DNA of 64,000 nt from Frateuria_A sp035944355 (GTDB taxonomy: Bacteria > Pseudomonadota > Gammaproteobacteria > Xanthomonadales > Rhodanobacteraceae), in the NCBI RefSeq assembly GCF_035944355.1, contig NZ_DASZBH010000004.1, forward strand, positions 341,095 through 405,094, given 5' to 3'. The first letter of the stretch is position 1, and each line of letters starts with the position of its first letter. A model generated the notes under the pieces. It was not told the DNA's origin. It made no database searches and was given only the letters and a program-made list of their open reading frames with translations. A program made the position numbers and the translations under genes. Shown here one piece after another: positions 17,400-26,977 of the stretch.

Positions 17400-17443
17400 G
17401 CTGCCGGCCTTACGGCACCGCCGCGCCCTCCGAAGCGGATTCC

Positions 17444-18208
17444 ATGGCCATCACCCTCAAATCTCCCCAGGACCTCGAAGGCATGCGCGTCGCCGGCAAG
17501 CTGGCGGCCGAAGTGCTGGCGCTGCTCAAGGAGCACGTCAAGCCAGGCGTCACCACCGAGGATCTGGACCGGATCGCCTACGAGCACATCGTCAAGGTGC
17601 AGAAGGCGGTACCCGCCAACGTGGGCTACAACGGCTTTCCCAAGACCCTGTGCACCTCGGTCAACCACGTGATCTGCCACGGCATTCCTACGCCGGGCAA
17701 GGTGCTCAAGGACGGCGACATCATCAATCTGGACGTCACCGTCATCAAGGACGGCTGGCACGGCGATACCAGCCGCATGTACTTCGTGGGTGCGCCCTCG
17801 GTGCTGGCCAAGCGCCTGGTGGACACCACCTACGAGGCGATGATGCGCGGCATCGAGCAGGTGCGCCCGGGCGCCCACCTGGGCGACATCGGCCACGCGA
17901 TCCAGAAACACGCCGAGGCGGCCGGCTTCTCGGTGGTGCGCGAGTACTGCGGCCACGGCATCGGCAAGATCTACCACGACGAGCCGCAGGTGCTGCACTA
18001 CGGCAAGCCCGACACCGGCGTGGAGCTGAAGAAGGGCATGACCTTCACCGTCGAGCCGATGATCAACGCCGGCAAGCCGCAGACCCGGCAGCTGCCGGAC
18101 GGCTGGACGGTGGTCACCAAGGACCACTCGCTCTCGGCGCAGTGGGAGCACACGGTGGCGGTGACCGACGACGGCTTCGAGATCCTGACGCCCTGGCCGG
18201 ACGCCTGA
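17444..18208 (+). CDS. map: methionine aminopeptidase, type I
   Basis: Removes the initiator methionine from nascent proteins. The 254-aa product starts MAITLKSPQDLEGMRVAGKL. It shows the substrate motif GYNGFPKTLCTSVNHVICHG and metal ligands in GDIINLDVTVIKDGWHGDTS (two Asp), CGHGIGKIYHDEP (His), FTVEPMIN (Glu) and the final QWEHTVAVTDDG (Glu). No N-terminal zinc-finger extension, so it is the short type Ia form. It lies divergent from rpsB and upstream of glnD, a common gammaproteobacterial order. Confidence 0.97.
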   Translation: MAITLKSPQDLEGMRVAGKLAAEVLALLKEHVKPGVTTEDLDRIAYEHIVKVQKAVPANVGYNGFPKTLCTSVNHVICHGIPTPGKVLKDGDIINLDVTVIKDGWHGDTSRMYFVGAPSVLAKRLVDTTYEAMMRGIEQVRPGAHLGDIGHAIQKHAEAAGFSVVREYCGHGIGKIYHDEPQVLHYGKPDTGVELKKGMTFTVEPMINAGKPQTRQLPDGWTVVTKDHSLSAQWEHTVAVTDDGFEILTPWPDA

Positions 18209-18214
18209 CGTTTT

Positions 18215-18338
18215 GCTCCCTCTCTCCCGAGCTCCGCTCGGGGGAGAGGGTTGGGGTGAGGGGGAGGCCTTTCGCCTTGCCTGAGAGCCCCTCTCCCAGC
18301 CCACTCCCCCAACGGTGACGCCGTCGGGGGAGTGGGAG
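18215..18338. repeat. CTCTCCC/GGGAGAGGG inverted repeat element
   Basis: Between map and glnD, the left arm ctccctctctcccgagctcc with its own gctcggggga return (18215-18268) and the right arm cccctctcccagcccactcc to 18338 are imperfect reverse complements. Internal hairpins are strong, so it may also end map transcription. It belongs to the same family as 13450-13596. Confidence 0.7.
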
Positions 18339-18357
18339 CCGGATCGCGGATGAGCCG

Positions 18358-21000
18358 ATGAACCTCGCCCAGGCCATGGTTGCCTTGCCCCCGCTACCCC
18401 GTCTGCCGCCCGCCGTTCCGCGCTCGGGCGTGTCGGTGGAGGCGCGCCATGCGCTGCGCCAGCTCCTGGAGGACATCGACCGCGCGCTCGCCACCGCCTT
18501 CCGCGACGGCGCCGATGCCGGCGCGCTGGCCAGGCGCCGTGGCGAAGCGGTCGGGCGCGTCGTCGCCCATGTTTGGACCGCCTGCCTGGGCGAAGCCGAG
18601 GGCGCGGCGCTGTTCGCCGTCGGCGGCTTCGGCCGCGGCCTTTTGTTCCCCCATTCGGACGTCGACCTGCTGGCGCTGGTGCGCGAAGCGCAGCCGCCGC
18701 GCCTGCGCGCGCTCGAGCAGTGCTTCGCCACGCTGTGGGACGTGGGCCTGAAGGTCGGGCATGCGGTGCGCGATCCGCTGCAGTGCCGCGCCCTCGCCAC
18801 GCAGGAGGCGAGCGTATTCACCAGCCTGCTCGACGCGCGCCGGTTGGCCGGCGACCCGGCGATGGACGCGGAGCTGCGCGCGATCGTGGACGACCCGGCG
18901 CTGTGGCCGCCGGCCGCCTATCTCGCCGTGCGCCTGGCCGAACGCGATGCGCGCCACGCGCGCTTCGACGACACCGCCTACAACCTCGAGCCCAACCTCA
19001 AGGAAGGACCCGGCGGCCTGCGCACGCTCGACGCGCTGCGCTGGCTCGGCCAGCGCCTGGCGCATGCCGGCGGCTTCGAGGCGATGGCCGGCGAGGGCCT
19101 GCTCGATCCGGCCGAGCGCGTCACGCTGGAGCAGTCCGAGGCCACCCTGCGCCGCTACCGCTACGCACTGCACCTGGAGGCCGGTCGCGCCGAGGAGCGG
19201 CTGCTGTTCGACTACCAGCGCGCGCTGGCCGCGCGGCTGGGCTTCGTCGACGAGCACGCCACCAACCTGGGCGTGGAGCAGTTCATGCAGGGCTATTACC
19301 GCGCGGCCAGCCAGGTCGAGCGCCTGGGCGTGCAGATCGTCGAGCGCTTCGAGGAGATGCTCGAGCCGCCGCAGGCGCCGGTGGCGGTCGGCCGGCATTT
19401 CCTGCGCTACGGCAAGCGGCTGGCGGCGCGCGATCCGGAGCTGTTCGTGCGTGAGCCGGCCGCGCTGGTGGAGGCCTTCGTCGCGCGCCTGGGTGAGCCG
19501 GGCATCGTCGGCTTCACCGCACAGACCATGCGCCGCATCCACCAGGCCACCGCGCTGCACGACGGCGCGCTGGCCGACGACCGCGAAGTGCTGGCGGCGT
19601 TCCTGCGCCTGCTGCGCCACGGCGCGCGCGCCGTGGATGCGCTGTGGCGCATGAACCGCCATGGCCTGCTGGCGGCGATCCTGCCCGCCTTCGGCTGCGT
19701 GTTCGGACGCATGCAGTACGACCTGTTCCACGTCTACACGGTCGACGAGCACACCTTGCGCGTGCTGCACAACGTGGCCCGCTTCGCCGATCCGGCCGCG
19801 CAGGCGCAGTTCCCGCTGGCCTGCGAGATCTGGCCCACGCTGCCCACGCCCGAGGTGCTGTTGCTGGCGGCGCTGTTCCACGACATCGCCAAGGGCCGCG
19901 GCGGCGACCACTCGGTGCTGGGCGAGGAGGAGGCGCGCGCGTTCTGTACGAAGCTCGGCCTGCCGCCCAACGACGTCGAACGCGTCGCCTGGCTGGTGCG
20001 CCACCACCTGGTGATGAGCGTGACCGCGCAGCGCCAGGACATCACCGACCCGGACGTGGTGGCGCGCTTCGCCGAGGTGGTGGAGAACCGCGAACAGCTG
20101 GGCCAGCTTTATCTCCTGACCATCGCCGACATCATCGGCACCAGCCCCAAGCTGTGGAACGGCTGGAAGGACCGCCTGCTGGCCGACCTCTACAGCGCCA
20201 CCCGCTACGCGCTGCGCAGCGACGTGGAGCTGCCGCGCGACGCCGCCACCCGCGTGCGCGAATGCCAGGACTACGCGCTGCCGCTGCTCGGGGCGGACGG
20301 TTTCGACGCCGCCACGGTGAGGCGCGTATGGGCCGGCTTCCCGCAGGCGAGCTTCCTGCGCCACCGGCCCGAGCAGATCGCCTGGCAGACCGCGGCGGTC
20401 CTGCGCGCGGACGGCGCCGTGCCGCTGATCGCGGTGCATCCGCTCTCGGTGCGCGGCACCACCGAACTGTTCGTCTACACGCCCGACCGCGACGGCCTGT
20501 TCGCCACCGTCACGGCGATGCTCGACCGCCTGCGCCTGTCGGTGGTGGAAGCACGCGTGCTGGTCTCGCCACATGGCATGGCGCAGGACACCTTCCTGCT
20601 GCTGGACACCGAAACCCAGCAGCCGGCCACGCCGGCGCGCGCGGAGGAGCTGCAGCAACGCCTGGCCCGCGCGCTGGCGCAGACGGTGCCGGTGCATCCG
20701 GCCCGCCGCAGCGCCTCGCGGCAGCTGAGGCACTTCCAGATGACGCCGCGGATCGGCTTCCACGCCGCCGGCGGGCGCACCCAGCTGGCGCTGGTCTGTA
20801 CCGACCGGCCCGGCCTGCTCGCCGCCGTGGCGCAGGCGATGGTCGAGGCGCAGGTGCGTGTGCACGACGCACGCATCGCCACCTTCGGCGAACGGGTGGA
20901 GGATTTCTTCCAGCTCACCGACCGCAGCGACGCGCCGCTGGACGAGGCTCTGCAGGAACGCCTGCGCCAGGCCCTGCTGGCCCGGCTGGGGCAGCGCTGA
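18358..21000 (+). CDS. glnD: bifunctional PII uridylyltransferase/uridylyl-removing enzyme
   Basis: Primary glutamine sensor; adds UMP to or removes it from PII proteins, controlling nitrogen assimilation. The 880-aa product has the nucleotidyltransferase motif GGFGRGLLFPHSDVDLLAL with catalytic Asp101 and Asp103. The PII-UTase linker contains YNLEPNLKEGPGGLRTLD. The HD domain has LLAALFHDIAKGRGGDHS. Two C-terminal ACT domains are visible (TELFVYTPDRDGLFATVTA and LALVCTDRPGLLAAVAQAM). Start at the ATG at 18358. Length fits the family. It lies just downstream of map. Confidence 0.97.
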   Translation: MNLAQAMVALPPLPRLPPAVPRSGVSVEARHALRQLLEDIDRALATAFRDGADAGALARRRGEAVGRVVAHVWTACLGEAEGAALFAVGGFGRGLLFPHSDVDLLALVREAQPPRLRALEQCFATLWDVGLKVGHAVRDPLQCRALATQEASVFTSLLDARRLAGDPAMDAELRAIVDDPALWPPAAYLAVRLAERDARHARFDDTAYNLEPNLKEGPGGLRTLDALRWLGQRLAHAGGFEAMAGEGLLDPAERVTLEQSEATLRRYRYALHLEAGRAEERLLFDYQRALAARLGFVDEHATNLGVEQFMQGYYRAASQVERLGVQIVERFEEMLEPPQAPVAVGRHFLRYGKRLAARDPELFVREPAALVEAFVARLGEPGIVGFTAQTMRRIHQATALHDGALADDREVLAAFLRLLRHGARAVDALWRMNRHGLLAAILPAFGCVFGRMQYDLFHVYTVDEHTLRVLHNVARFADPAAQAQFPLACEIWPTLPTPEVLLLAALFHDIAKGRGGDHSVLGEEEARAFCTKLGLPPNDVERVAWLVRHHLVMSVTAQRQDITDPDVVARFAEVVENREQLGQLYLLTIADIIGTSPKLWNGWKDRLLADLYSATRYALRSDVELPRDAATRVRECQDYALPLLGADGFDAATVRRVWAGFPQASFLRHRPEQIAWQTAAVLRADGAVPLIAVHPLSVRGTTELFVYTPDRDGLFATVTAMLDRLRLSVVEARVLVSPHGMAQDTFLLLDTETQQPATPARAEELQQRLARALAQTVPVHPARRSASRQLRHFQMTPRIGFHAAGGRTQLALVCTDRPGLLAAVAQAMVEAQVRVHDARIATFGERVEDFFQLTDRSDAPLDEALQERLRQALLARLGQR

Positions 21001-21048
21001 GCCAGGGCTGCGTGCTGGCGGCGGCGTCCGCCTGCCGGCGCGGTGCGC

Positions 21049-22164
21049 TCAGACGCGCGCCTCTTCGCCCCACAAGGCCTCCATGCCGACCTCGATGTCC
21101 AGCGCGGCCAGGTTCACCACTTCGGCGATGGCGTGCGCTTCCACGTCGCCGCGGCGGCGGATCGGGCTGCCCATGCGCAGGCCGTCGTGCGTGGTGAGCG
21201 AGGCCACCACCGGCTGGTGCCCGGCCGGACCGCGCTGCACCACCACCGCCACCGAACCGTTGCGCAGGCGCACGCCGGTGCCCGGCGGGTAGATCCCCAG
21301 CGTCTTGATGAACGCCCTGGTCAGGCGTTCGTCCAGCGCCTGGCCTTCGTTGAGGAACAGCCAGCGCAGCGCCAGCGTGGATTGCAGCGGCGAACGGTAG
21401 TCGCGGGCGGACACGCGCGCGCAATAGACGTCCGCCAGCGCCAGCAGCCGCGCCGGTCGGCCGATCTCCTCGCCGCGCTTGCCGCCTGGGTAACCGCTGC
21501 CGTCGGCGCGTTCGTGGTGGTCGCGCACGGCGTTGAGCCAGGCGGCGCTGGTGATGCCGTGGTCGCGCAGGCGCGCCACGCCGAGCTGGCAGTGCGCGCG
21601 CACCGCGGCCTGCTGTTCTTCGGAGAGCGGGCCTTCGAGCGCGACCAGCTCGTCGTGCAGGCCGAACATGCCGATGTTCATGGTCAGGGCGGCACAGACG
21701 GTGGCCGCCAGCTCGGTGGCGTCCAGCTCCAGCGCACTGCCGGTGAGCTGGCAGGCGATGGCGGTGTTGACCGCGTGGCGGGCGCCGTAGGGCCCCTCGG
21801 CCTGCAGCAGGATGCTGGCCAGCGCCACGTCGGGGTTGCGCCGGCAGGCCTCGCGCACCTGCTCGGCGATGTCGGCCAGCGTGCCGGGAAAATCCGTGGG
21901 GGCAGGATCGGACAGCAGCGCCTGCAGCCGTTCGCGCGCCTCGCGCACCAGCGCCAGCGGCGAGGGTGCCGGCGGCAGGAACGGCCCACGGCATTCTTCT
22001 TCGGAGCCGTAGAACAGGCCGTGCTGCAGCAGCTTCTCCATCTGCGCCTGGCTGCCGATCACCTGGCCCAGGGGCAGCAGCAGCTTGCCCCTGGCGTCGT
22101 AGGCGTTGAAGCGCAGGGGCTGGCCGACGGTCAGTTCGGCCGGGTCGATCGGACGCCGTGGCAT
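21049..22164 (-). CDS. HD-GYP-like protein with degenerate HD motif
   Basis: Protein of 371 aa related to cyclic-di-GMP phosphodiesterases of the HD-GYP class. Residues 1-50 resemble the DUF3391-like N-terminal segment seen in such proteins. The HD-GYP region keeps His130, His191, the HHERADGSGYPGG signature (216-228) and ALADVYCARVSARDYRSP. But the central HDIGK motif reads MNIGM (162-166), so the His-Asp metal ligands are absent. It may bind but not cut cyclic-di-GMP, or act in another way. The ATG at 22164 has AGGAGA six bases upstream. It is convergent with glnD and divergent from dapD. Confidence 0.8.
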   Translation of the reverse strand: MPRRPIDPAELTVGQPLRFNAYDARGKLLLPLGQVIGSQAQMEKLLQHGLFYGSEEECRGPFLPPAPSPLALVREARERLQALLSDPAPTDFPGTLADIAEQVREACRRNPDVALASILLQAEGPYGARHAVNTAIACQLTGSALELDATELAATVCAALTMNIGMFGLHDELVALEGPLSEEQQAAVRAHCQLGVARLRDHGITSAAWLNAVRDHHERADGSGYPGGKRGEEIGRPARLLALADVYCARVSARDYRSPLQSTLALRWLFLNEGQALDERLTRAFIKTLGIYPPGTGVRLRNGSVAVVVQRGPAGHQPVVASLTTHDGLRMGSPIRRRGDVEAHAIAEVVNLAALDIEVGMEALWGEEARV

Positions 22165-22309
22165 GGGATTCTCCTGGACCCGCGCGCCGCAGGGGCTGGC
22201 GGGAGCGATTGAAGATCGGCCAGCGCGTGCCGAACTTGAGCACCCGGTCACGGTTGGGTGTCGCTTCGTATACTTGCCTTTTGGCGCCATCCCCACCCGC
22301 GAGCCTTTC

Positions 22310-23133
<824 letters not shown>

Positions 23134-23137
<4 letters not shown>

Positions 23138-23490
23138 GCGTCACGCTATACGGCCTGCCCAACTGCGACACCTGCAAGAAGGCGCGCAACTGGCTGGCGC
23201 GCTTCGAAGTGCCGCACGCATTCGTCGACTACCGGGCGAACCCGGTGCCGGCGGCCACGCTCAAGGCCTGGGCGCAGCAGCTGGGCGGCTGGGAGAAGCT
23301 CGTCAACAAGGCCGGCACCACCTGGCGCAACCTGTTGCCGCAACGCAAGAACCCGGGCAGCGATCCGGAGTGGACCTTGCTGCTGAAAGAGTATCCCGCC
23401 CTGGTGCGCCGGCCGGTCGTGGCGCAGGACGACGGCGCGGTGAGCGTGGGCTTCACCGACAACGGCTTCAAGAAGCTGTTCGGCAGGTGA
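23134..23490 (+). CDS. Spx/MgsR/YffB-type ArsC-fold protein
   Basis: Small ArsC/Spx-superfamily protein, 118 aa, close in type to E. coli YffB. Thioredoxin-like fold with the CxxC-like start LYGLPNCDTCKKARNWL and the block RKNPGSDPEWTLLLKEYP; the C-terminal VGFTDNGFKKLFGR is typical of YffB. The start is a GTG overlapping the dapD stop by 4 bp. YffB is encoded next to dapE in E. coli as well. Biochemical role is unknown; arsenate reduction is not implied by the family name. Confidence 0.88.
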
Positions 23491-23540
23491 GCACAGGCAT
23501 GCCGTTTGCGCTGGCCATGCATGCGCCTGTTCCTCCATAT

Positions 23541-23623
23541 GGCGTCATTCCCGCGAAAGCGGGACTCCATCGCGCTCTGGAGTGCCCGGCCAAAATGGAC
23601 TCCCGCTTTCGCGGGAATGACGC
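23541..23623. repeat. CCCGCGAAAGCGGG inverted repeat element
   Basis: The arms ggcgtcattcccgcgaaagc (from 23541) and its reverse complement ending at 23623 match almost perfectly over about 30 bp around a short spacer, and each contains the palindrome cccgcgaaagcggg. This intergenic element is widespread in Xanthomonas-type genomes. A decayed relative is at about 58961-59041. It occupies the gap before dapE. Confidence 0.85.
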
Positions 23624-23677
23624 CGATCGGGTAACGCCGGTGGGGACGTAGGTTTCGGACAAGGCTTGGAGAATCCT

Positions 23678-24811
23678 GTGAGCGACGTGCTTGACCTTGC
23701 CTGCGACCTGATCGCCCGCCGCTCGGTCACCCCCGAGGATGCCGGTTGTCAGGCGCTGATCGCCGGCCGCCTGGTGGCCGCCGGCTTCGCCATCGAGCCA
23801 TTGCGCTATGGCGAAGTGGACAACCTCTGGGTCACGCATGGCGGCGATGGCCCCACGCTGGTCTTCCTCGGCCATACCGACGTGGTGCCCAGCGGACCGG
23901 AAGATGCCTGGAGCTCGCCTCCCTTCGATCCGGCGCTGCGTGATGGGCGCCTGTACGGCCGCGGCGCGGCGGACATGAAAGGCTCGGTCGCCGCCATGGT
24001 GGTGGCGTTGGAGCGCTTCGTCGCCGCGCACCCCCGGCATCCGGGACGGGTCGCGCTGCTGCTGACCAGCGACGAGGAAGGACCGGCCAACCTCGACGGC
24101 GTGCGTCGTGTGGCCGAGGCCTTCCGCGCGCGTGGCGAGCGGCTGGACTGGTGCGTGGTGGGCGAACCCTCCTCGAAGGAGCGGCTGGGCGACCTGATCC
24201 GCGTGGGGCGGCGCGGTTCGCTCTCGGGCACGCTGACCGTGCGTGGCGTGCAGGGTCACGTGGCCTATCCGGAAAAGGCCAGCAACCCGATCCACGCCTT
24301 CGCGCCCGCGCTCGCCGAGTTGGCCGCCACGCGCTGGGACGAGGGCAATGCCGATTTCCCGCCGACCTCGTTCCAGGTGTCCAACCTCAACGCCGGCACC
24401 GGCGCCACCAACGTGATTCCCGGCACGCTGGCGGCGCAGATCAACTTCCGCTACTCGACCGCCAGCACGGCCGCCGACCTGCGCGCACGAGCCGAGGCGA
24501 TCCTGGATCGCCATGGCCTGGACTGGCAGTTGGACTGGAACCTTTCGGGCGAGCCGTTCCTGAGCCGCGCCGGCGGACGCTTGCGCGAAACCATGCGGGC
24601 CGTGTGCCTGGACCTGTGCGGCGTGGAGCCGGAGCAGAGCACCGGCGGCGGCACCTCGGACGGGCGCTTCATCGCGCCGCTGGGGGCCGAAGTGGTGGAG
24701 CTGGGGCCGGTCAACGCGACCATCCACAAGGTGGACGAGTGCGTGGCGGTGGATGAGCTGGAGCGGTTGCCGGGGCTTTACCTGGCGATCTGCGAGCGGT
24801 TGCTGGCCTAG
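23678..24811 (+). CDS. dapE: succinyl-diaminopimelate desuccinylase
   Basis: M20-family zinc hydrolase releasing LL-diaminopimelate from its N-succinyl form. The 377-aa product has FLGHTDVVPSGPEDAW (metal His, Asp), YGRGAADMKGSVAAMV, TSDEEGPA (catalytic Glu) and VVGEPSS, plus the dimerisation domain and the C-terminal STGGGTSDGRFIA. I choose the GTG at 23678, which has GGAG six bases upstream; a TTG at 23666 is possible. It completes the dapD-yffB-dapE set. Confidence 0.96.
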   Translation: MSDVLDLACDLIARRSVTPEDAGCQALIAGRLVAAGFAIEPLRYGEVDNLWVTHGGDGPTLVFLGHTDVVPSGPEDAWSSPPFDPALRDGRLYGRGAADMKGSVAAMVVALERFVAAHPRHPGRVALLLTSDEEGPANLDGVRRVAEAFRARGERLDWCVVGEPSSKERLGDLIRVGRRGSLSGTLTVRGVQGHVAYPEKASNPIHAFAPALAELAATRWDEGNADFPPTSFQVSNLNAGTGATNVIPGTLAAQINFRYSTASTAADLRARAEAILDRHGLDWQLDWNLSGEPFLSRAGGRLRETMRAVCLDLCGVEPEQSTGGGTSDGRFIAPLGAEVVELGPVNATIHKVDECVAVDELERLPGLYLAICERLLA

Positions 24812-24846
24812 CCGCAGCCCTCGCGGCAAGCAGAGCCAGGGCTGCC

Positions 24847-26106
24847 TTATCCCGCCATGCACCCGGCCGCCCGCTGCAGCATCACCGCACGTTCCTGCGC
24901 ATTGCGGGTAAGCCCGGCGGCGCGCTCGAATTCGGCGCGCGCCTCGCTCGGACGGTCGAGCCTGGCGAGCAGGTCGCCGCGCACGGCCGGAAGCAGGTGG
25001 TAGCTGGCGAGCGAAGGTTCCGCGCGCAGCGCATCGACCAGCGCCAGCCCCGCGGCCGGCCCCTCGGCCATCGCCACGGCGACGGCGCGGTTGAGTTCCA
25101 CCACCGGTGAAGGCGCCACCTGCGCGAGCCTGGCGTAGAGCGCGGCGATGCGCGGCCAGTCGGTGGCCTCGGCGGTGGCGGCGCGGGCGTGGCAGGCGGC
25201 GATCGCGGCCTGCAGCGCGTAGGGACCATCGGCGCCGCCGAGCCTGCGCGCACGCTCGAGTGCATCCAGGCCGCGATGGATCAGCAACTGGTCCCACAGC
25301 GCGCGGTTCTGATCCATCAGCAGCACCGGACGGCCCTGCGCATCGGTGCGGGCGCGGGCGCGGGAAGCCTGGATTTCCATCAGCGCCAGCAGGCCCAGCA
25401 CCTCGCTCTCGCGCGGCATCAGCCCGGCCAGCGTGCGGCCCAGGCGCAGGGCCTCCTCGCACAGCGCCGGGCGCATCCAGTCCTCGCCCGTGGTGGCGGT
25501 ATAGCCCTCGTTGAAGATCAGGTAGATCACGCCGAGCACCGCGGCCAGCCGACCGGAAAGCTCCTCGCCGCGCGGCACCTCGAAGGGCACGCGCTTGTCG
25601 GCCAGCGTGCGCTTGGCGCGCACGATGCGCTGGGCGATGGTCGGTTCGGCGGCGAGGAAGGCGCGCGCGATCTCCTCGGTGGTGAGGCCGCCGAGCAGGC
25701 GCAGGGTGAGCGCGACCTGGGCCTCGGTCGACAGCGCCGGATGGCAGGCGGTGAAGATCAGCCGGAGCAGGTCGTCGCCGATGTCGTCGTCGAGCGCTTC
25801 CAGGTTGGGCATGGTGAACGCCTCGTGCTCCGGATCGCCGTCCAGCATCGCGTGCTTGCGCTCGACCAGCTGGCGGTGCCGCAACAGGTCGATGCCGCGC
25901 CGCTTGGCCGCGGTCATCAGCCAGGCGCCGGGGTTGTCCGGCACGCCGGCGGTCGGCCAGCGCTCCAGTGCGGCGACCAGCGCGTCCTGCGCCAGCTCCT
26001 CGGCCAGGTCGATGTCGCGCACCACGCGGATCAGCGCGGCGACCAGCTTGGGCGCCTCGAGGCGCCAGACGGTTTCGATGGCACGGTGGGTGTCGGCTCG
26101 GCTCAT
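24847..26106 (-). CDS. ECF42-type RNA polymerase sigma factor with TPR-like C-terminal domain
   Basis: Alternative sigma factor of 419 aa. Sigma region 2 is at about residues 20-90 (VRDIDLAEELAQDALVAALE, then NPGAWLMTAAKRRGIDLLR). Region 4 follows at about 125-185 (LTLRLLGGLTTEEIARAFL, PTIAQRIVRAKRTL). The long alpha-helical C-terminal part (EALRLGRTLAGLMPRESEVL onward) is the repeat-rich extension typical of ECF42. Members have no classical anti-sigma factor and are paired with a DGPF/YCII gene, which is present just upstream with a 105-bp gap. The extension is thought to be needed for activity. Start at the ATG at 26106. Confidence 0.92.
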   Translation of the reverse strand: MSRADTHRAIETVWRLEAPKLVAALIRVVRDIDLAEELAQDALVAALERWPTAGVPDNPGAWLMTAAKRRGIDLLRHRQLVERKHAMLDGDPEHEAFTMPNLEALDDDIGDDLLRLIFTACHPALSTEAQVALTLRLLGGLTTEEIARAFLAAEPTIAQRIVRAKRTLADKRVPFEVPRGEELSGRLAAVLGVIYLIFNEGYTATTGEDWMRPALCEEALRLGRTLAGLMPRESEVLGLLALMEIQASRARARTDAQGRPVLLMDQNRALWDQLLIHRGLDALERARRLGGADGPYALQAAIAACHARAATAEATDWPRIAALYARLAQVAPSPVVELNRAVAVAMAEGPAAGLALVDALRAEPSLASYHLLPAVRGDLLARLDRPSEARAEFERAAGLTRNAQERAVMLQRAAGCMAG

Positions 26107-26211
26107 GCCCCCGATCAGACCATCGCCGGCCGGAGGCGGCAAGTGAAAGCCCGCCGGCAATGCGCGTGTCGGGGCTCGAAGGCTTCGCCGGCCGTGGACG
26201 CTAGGCAGGCA

Positions 26212-26637
26212 TCAGATCTTCCCAGCCAGCTCTTCGCGCATGCGTTCTTCCGCCGCGCGCAGTTCCGGAGTGAAGGCCTCGCCGAAGTCGTCGGCCTCGA
26301 ACAAGGGGCGGATCTCGATGGCGCAATCGCCCTCGAACGGCGCCGGGCAGCGGCGTGCCCATTCCAGCGCCTCGTCCATCGAGCGCACCTGCCACAGCCA
26401 GAAGCCGGCGATGAGTTCCTTGGCCTCGGCGAAGGGGCCATCGACCACGCTGCGGCGGCCGCCGGCGAAGACCACCCGCTTGCCCTGCGAGCTGGGCTTG
26501 AGCCCTTCGCCGGCCAGCATCACGCCGGCCTTCACCAGTTCCTCGTTGAACGCCGTCATCTGCGCCAGCAGCTGCTGGCTGGGCATCACGCCGGCCTCCG
26601 ATTCGGCCGTCGCGCGGACCATCACCATGCATCGCAT
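26212..26637 (-). CDS. YCII-related DGPF-domain protein
   Basis: Protein of 141 aa of the YCII/DGPF family, the usual genomic partner and presumed target of ECF42 sigma factors. It starts MRCMVMVRATAESEAGVMPS and carries the name-giving DGPF in RRSVVDGPFAEAKELIAGFW, followed by the RSMDEALEWARRCP block. The ATG at 26637 has a purine-rich GGGAGAAG upstream. The fold is a small alpha-beta dimer; the biochemical role is unknown. It lies directly upstream of the sigma gene on the same strand. Confidence 0.88.
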   Translation of the reverse strand: MRCMVMVRATAESEAGVMPSQQLLAQMTAFNEELVKAGVMLAGEGLKPSSQGKRVVFAGGRRSVVDGPFAEAKELIAGFWLWQVRSMDEALEWARRCPAPFEGDCAIEIRPLFEADDFGEAFTPELRAAEERMREELAGKI

Positions 26638-26653
26638 ACGTCTTCTCCCGCTC

Positions 26654-26977
26654 TCATGCCGGCGGGCGCCGGCTCGCGTTGATACGACGCTCCACCGCGA
26701 TGGAATTCGACATGCCCCGGCGCGGCCCTTCGCGCCGGGCATGGTCGCCCGGCGGACGGCCTACCAGCCGCGTGAAGTCGCCGATGAAGTGCGCCTGGTC
26801 GAAATAGCCCAGCGAGAGCGAGCCCAGCCCACGCGGCGCGCCCGTCTCGACCTGCGCTGTCGCCTGGTGGGGTTGATGGAGCGTGGCGCACCGAGCCTGC
26901 GCGTGACGGGTGGCGATTCTGGCACGGGCGAGCTGGTCGGGATCTGGGGCGAGCTGGTGATCCTGCGCCGCAAGCAC
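26654..26977 (-). pseudogene. remnant of an AraC-family regulator
   Basis: An open frame from a GTG at 26977 whose C-terminal part, GYFDQAHFIGDFTRLVGRPP, matches the second helix-turn-helix of AraC-family regulators. The expected first helix-turn-helix and ligand-binding domain are not readable upstream; residues before LGSLSLGYFDQAHF are Gln- and His-rich without family resemblance, which suggests frameshifts or deletion. It directly abuts the acylase stop. The tail after RPPGDHARRE is likely non-native. AraC regulators of this type often sit beside DGPF or VOC genes. Confidence 0.6.
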
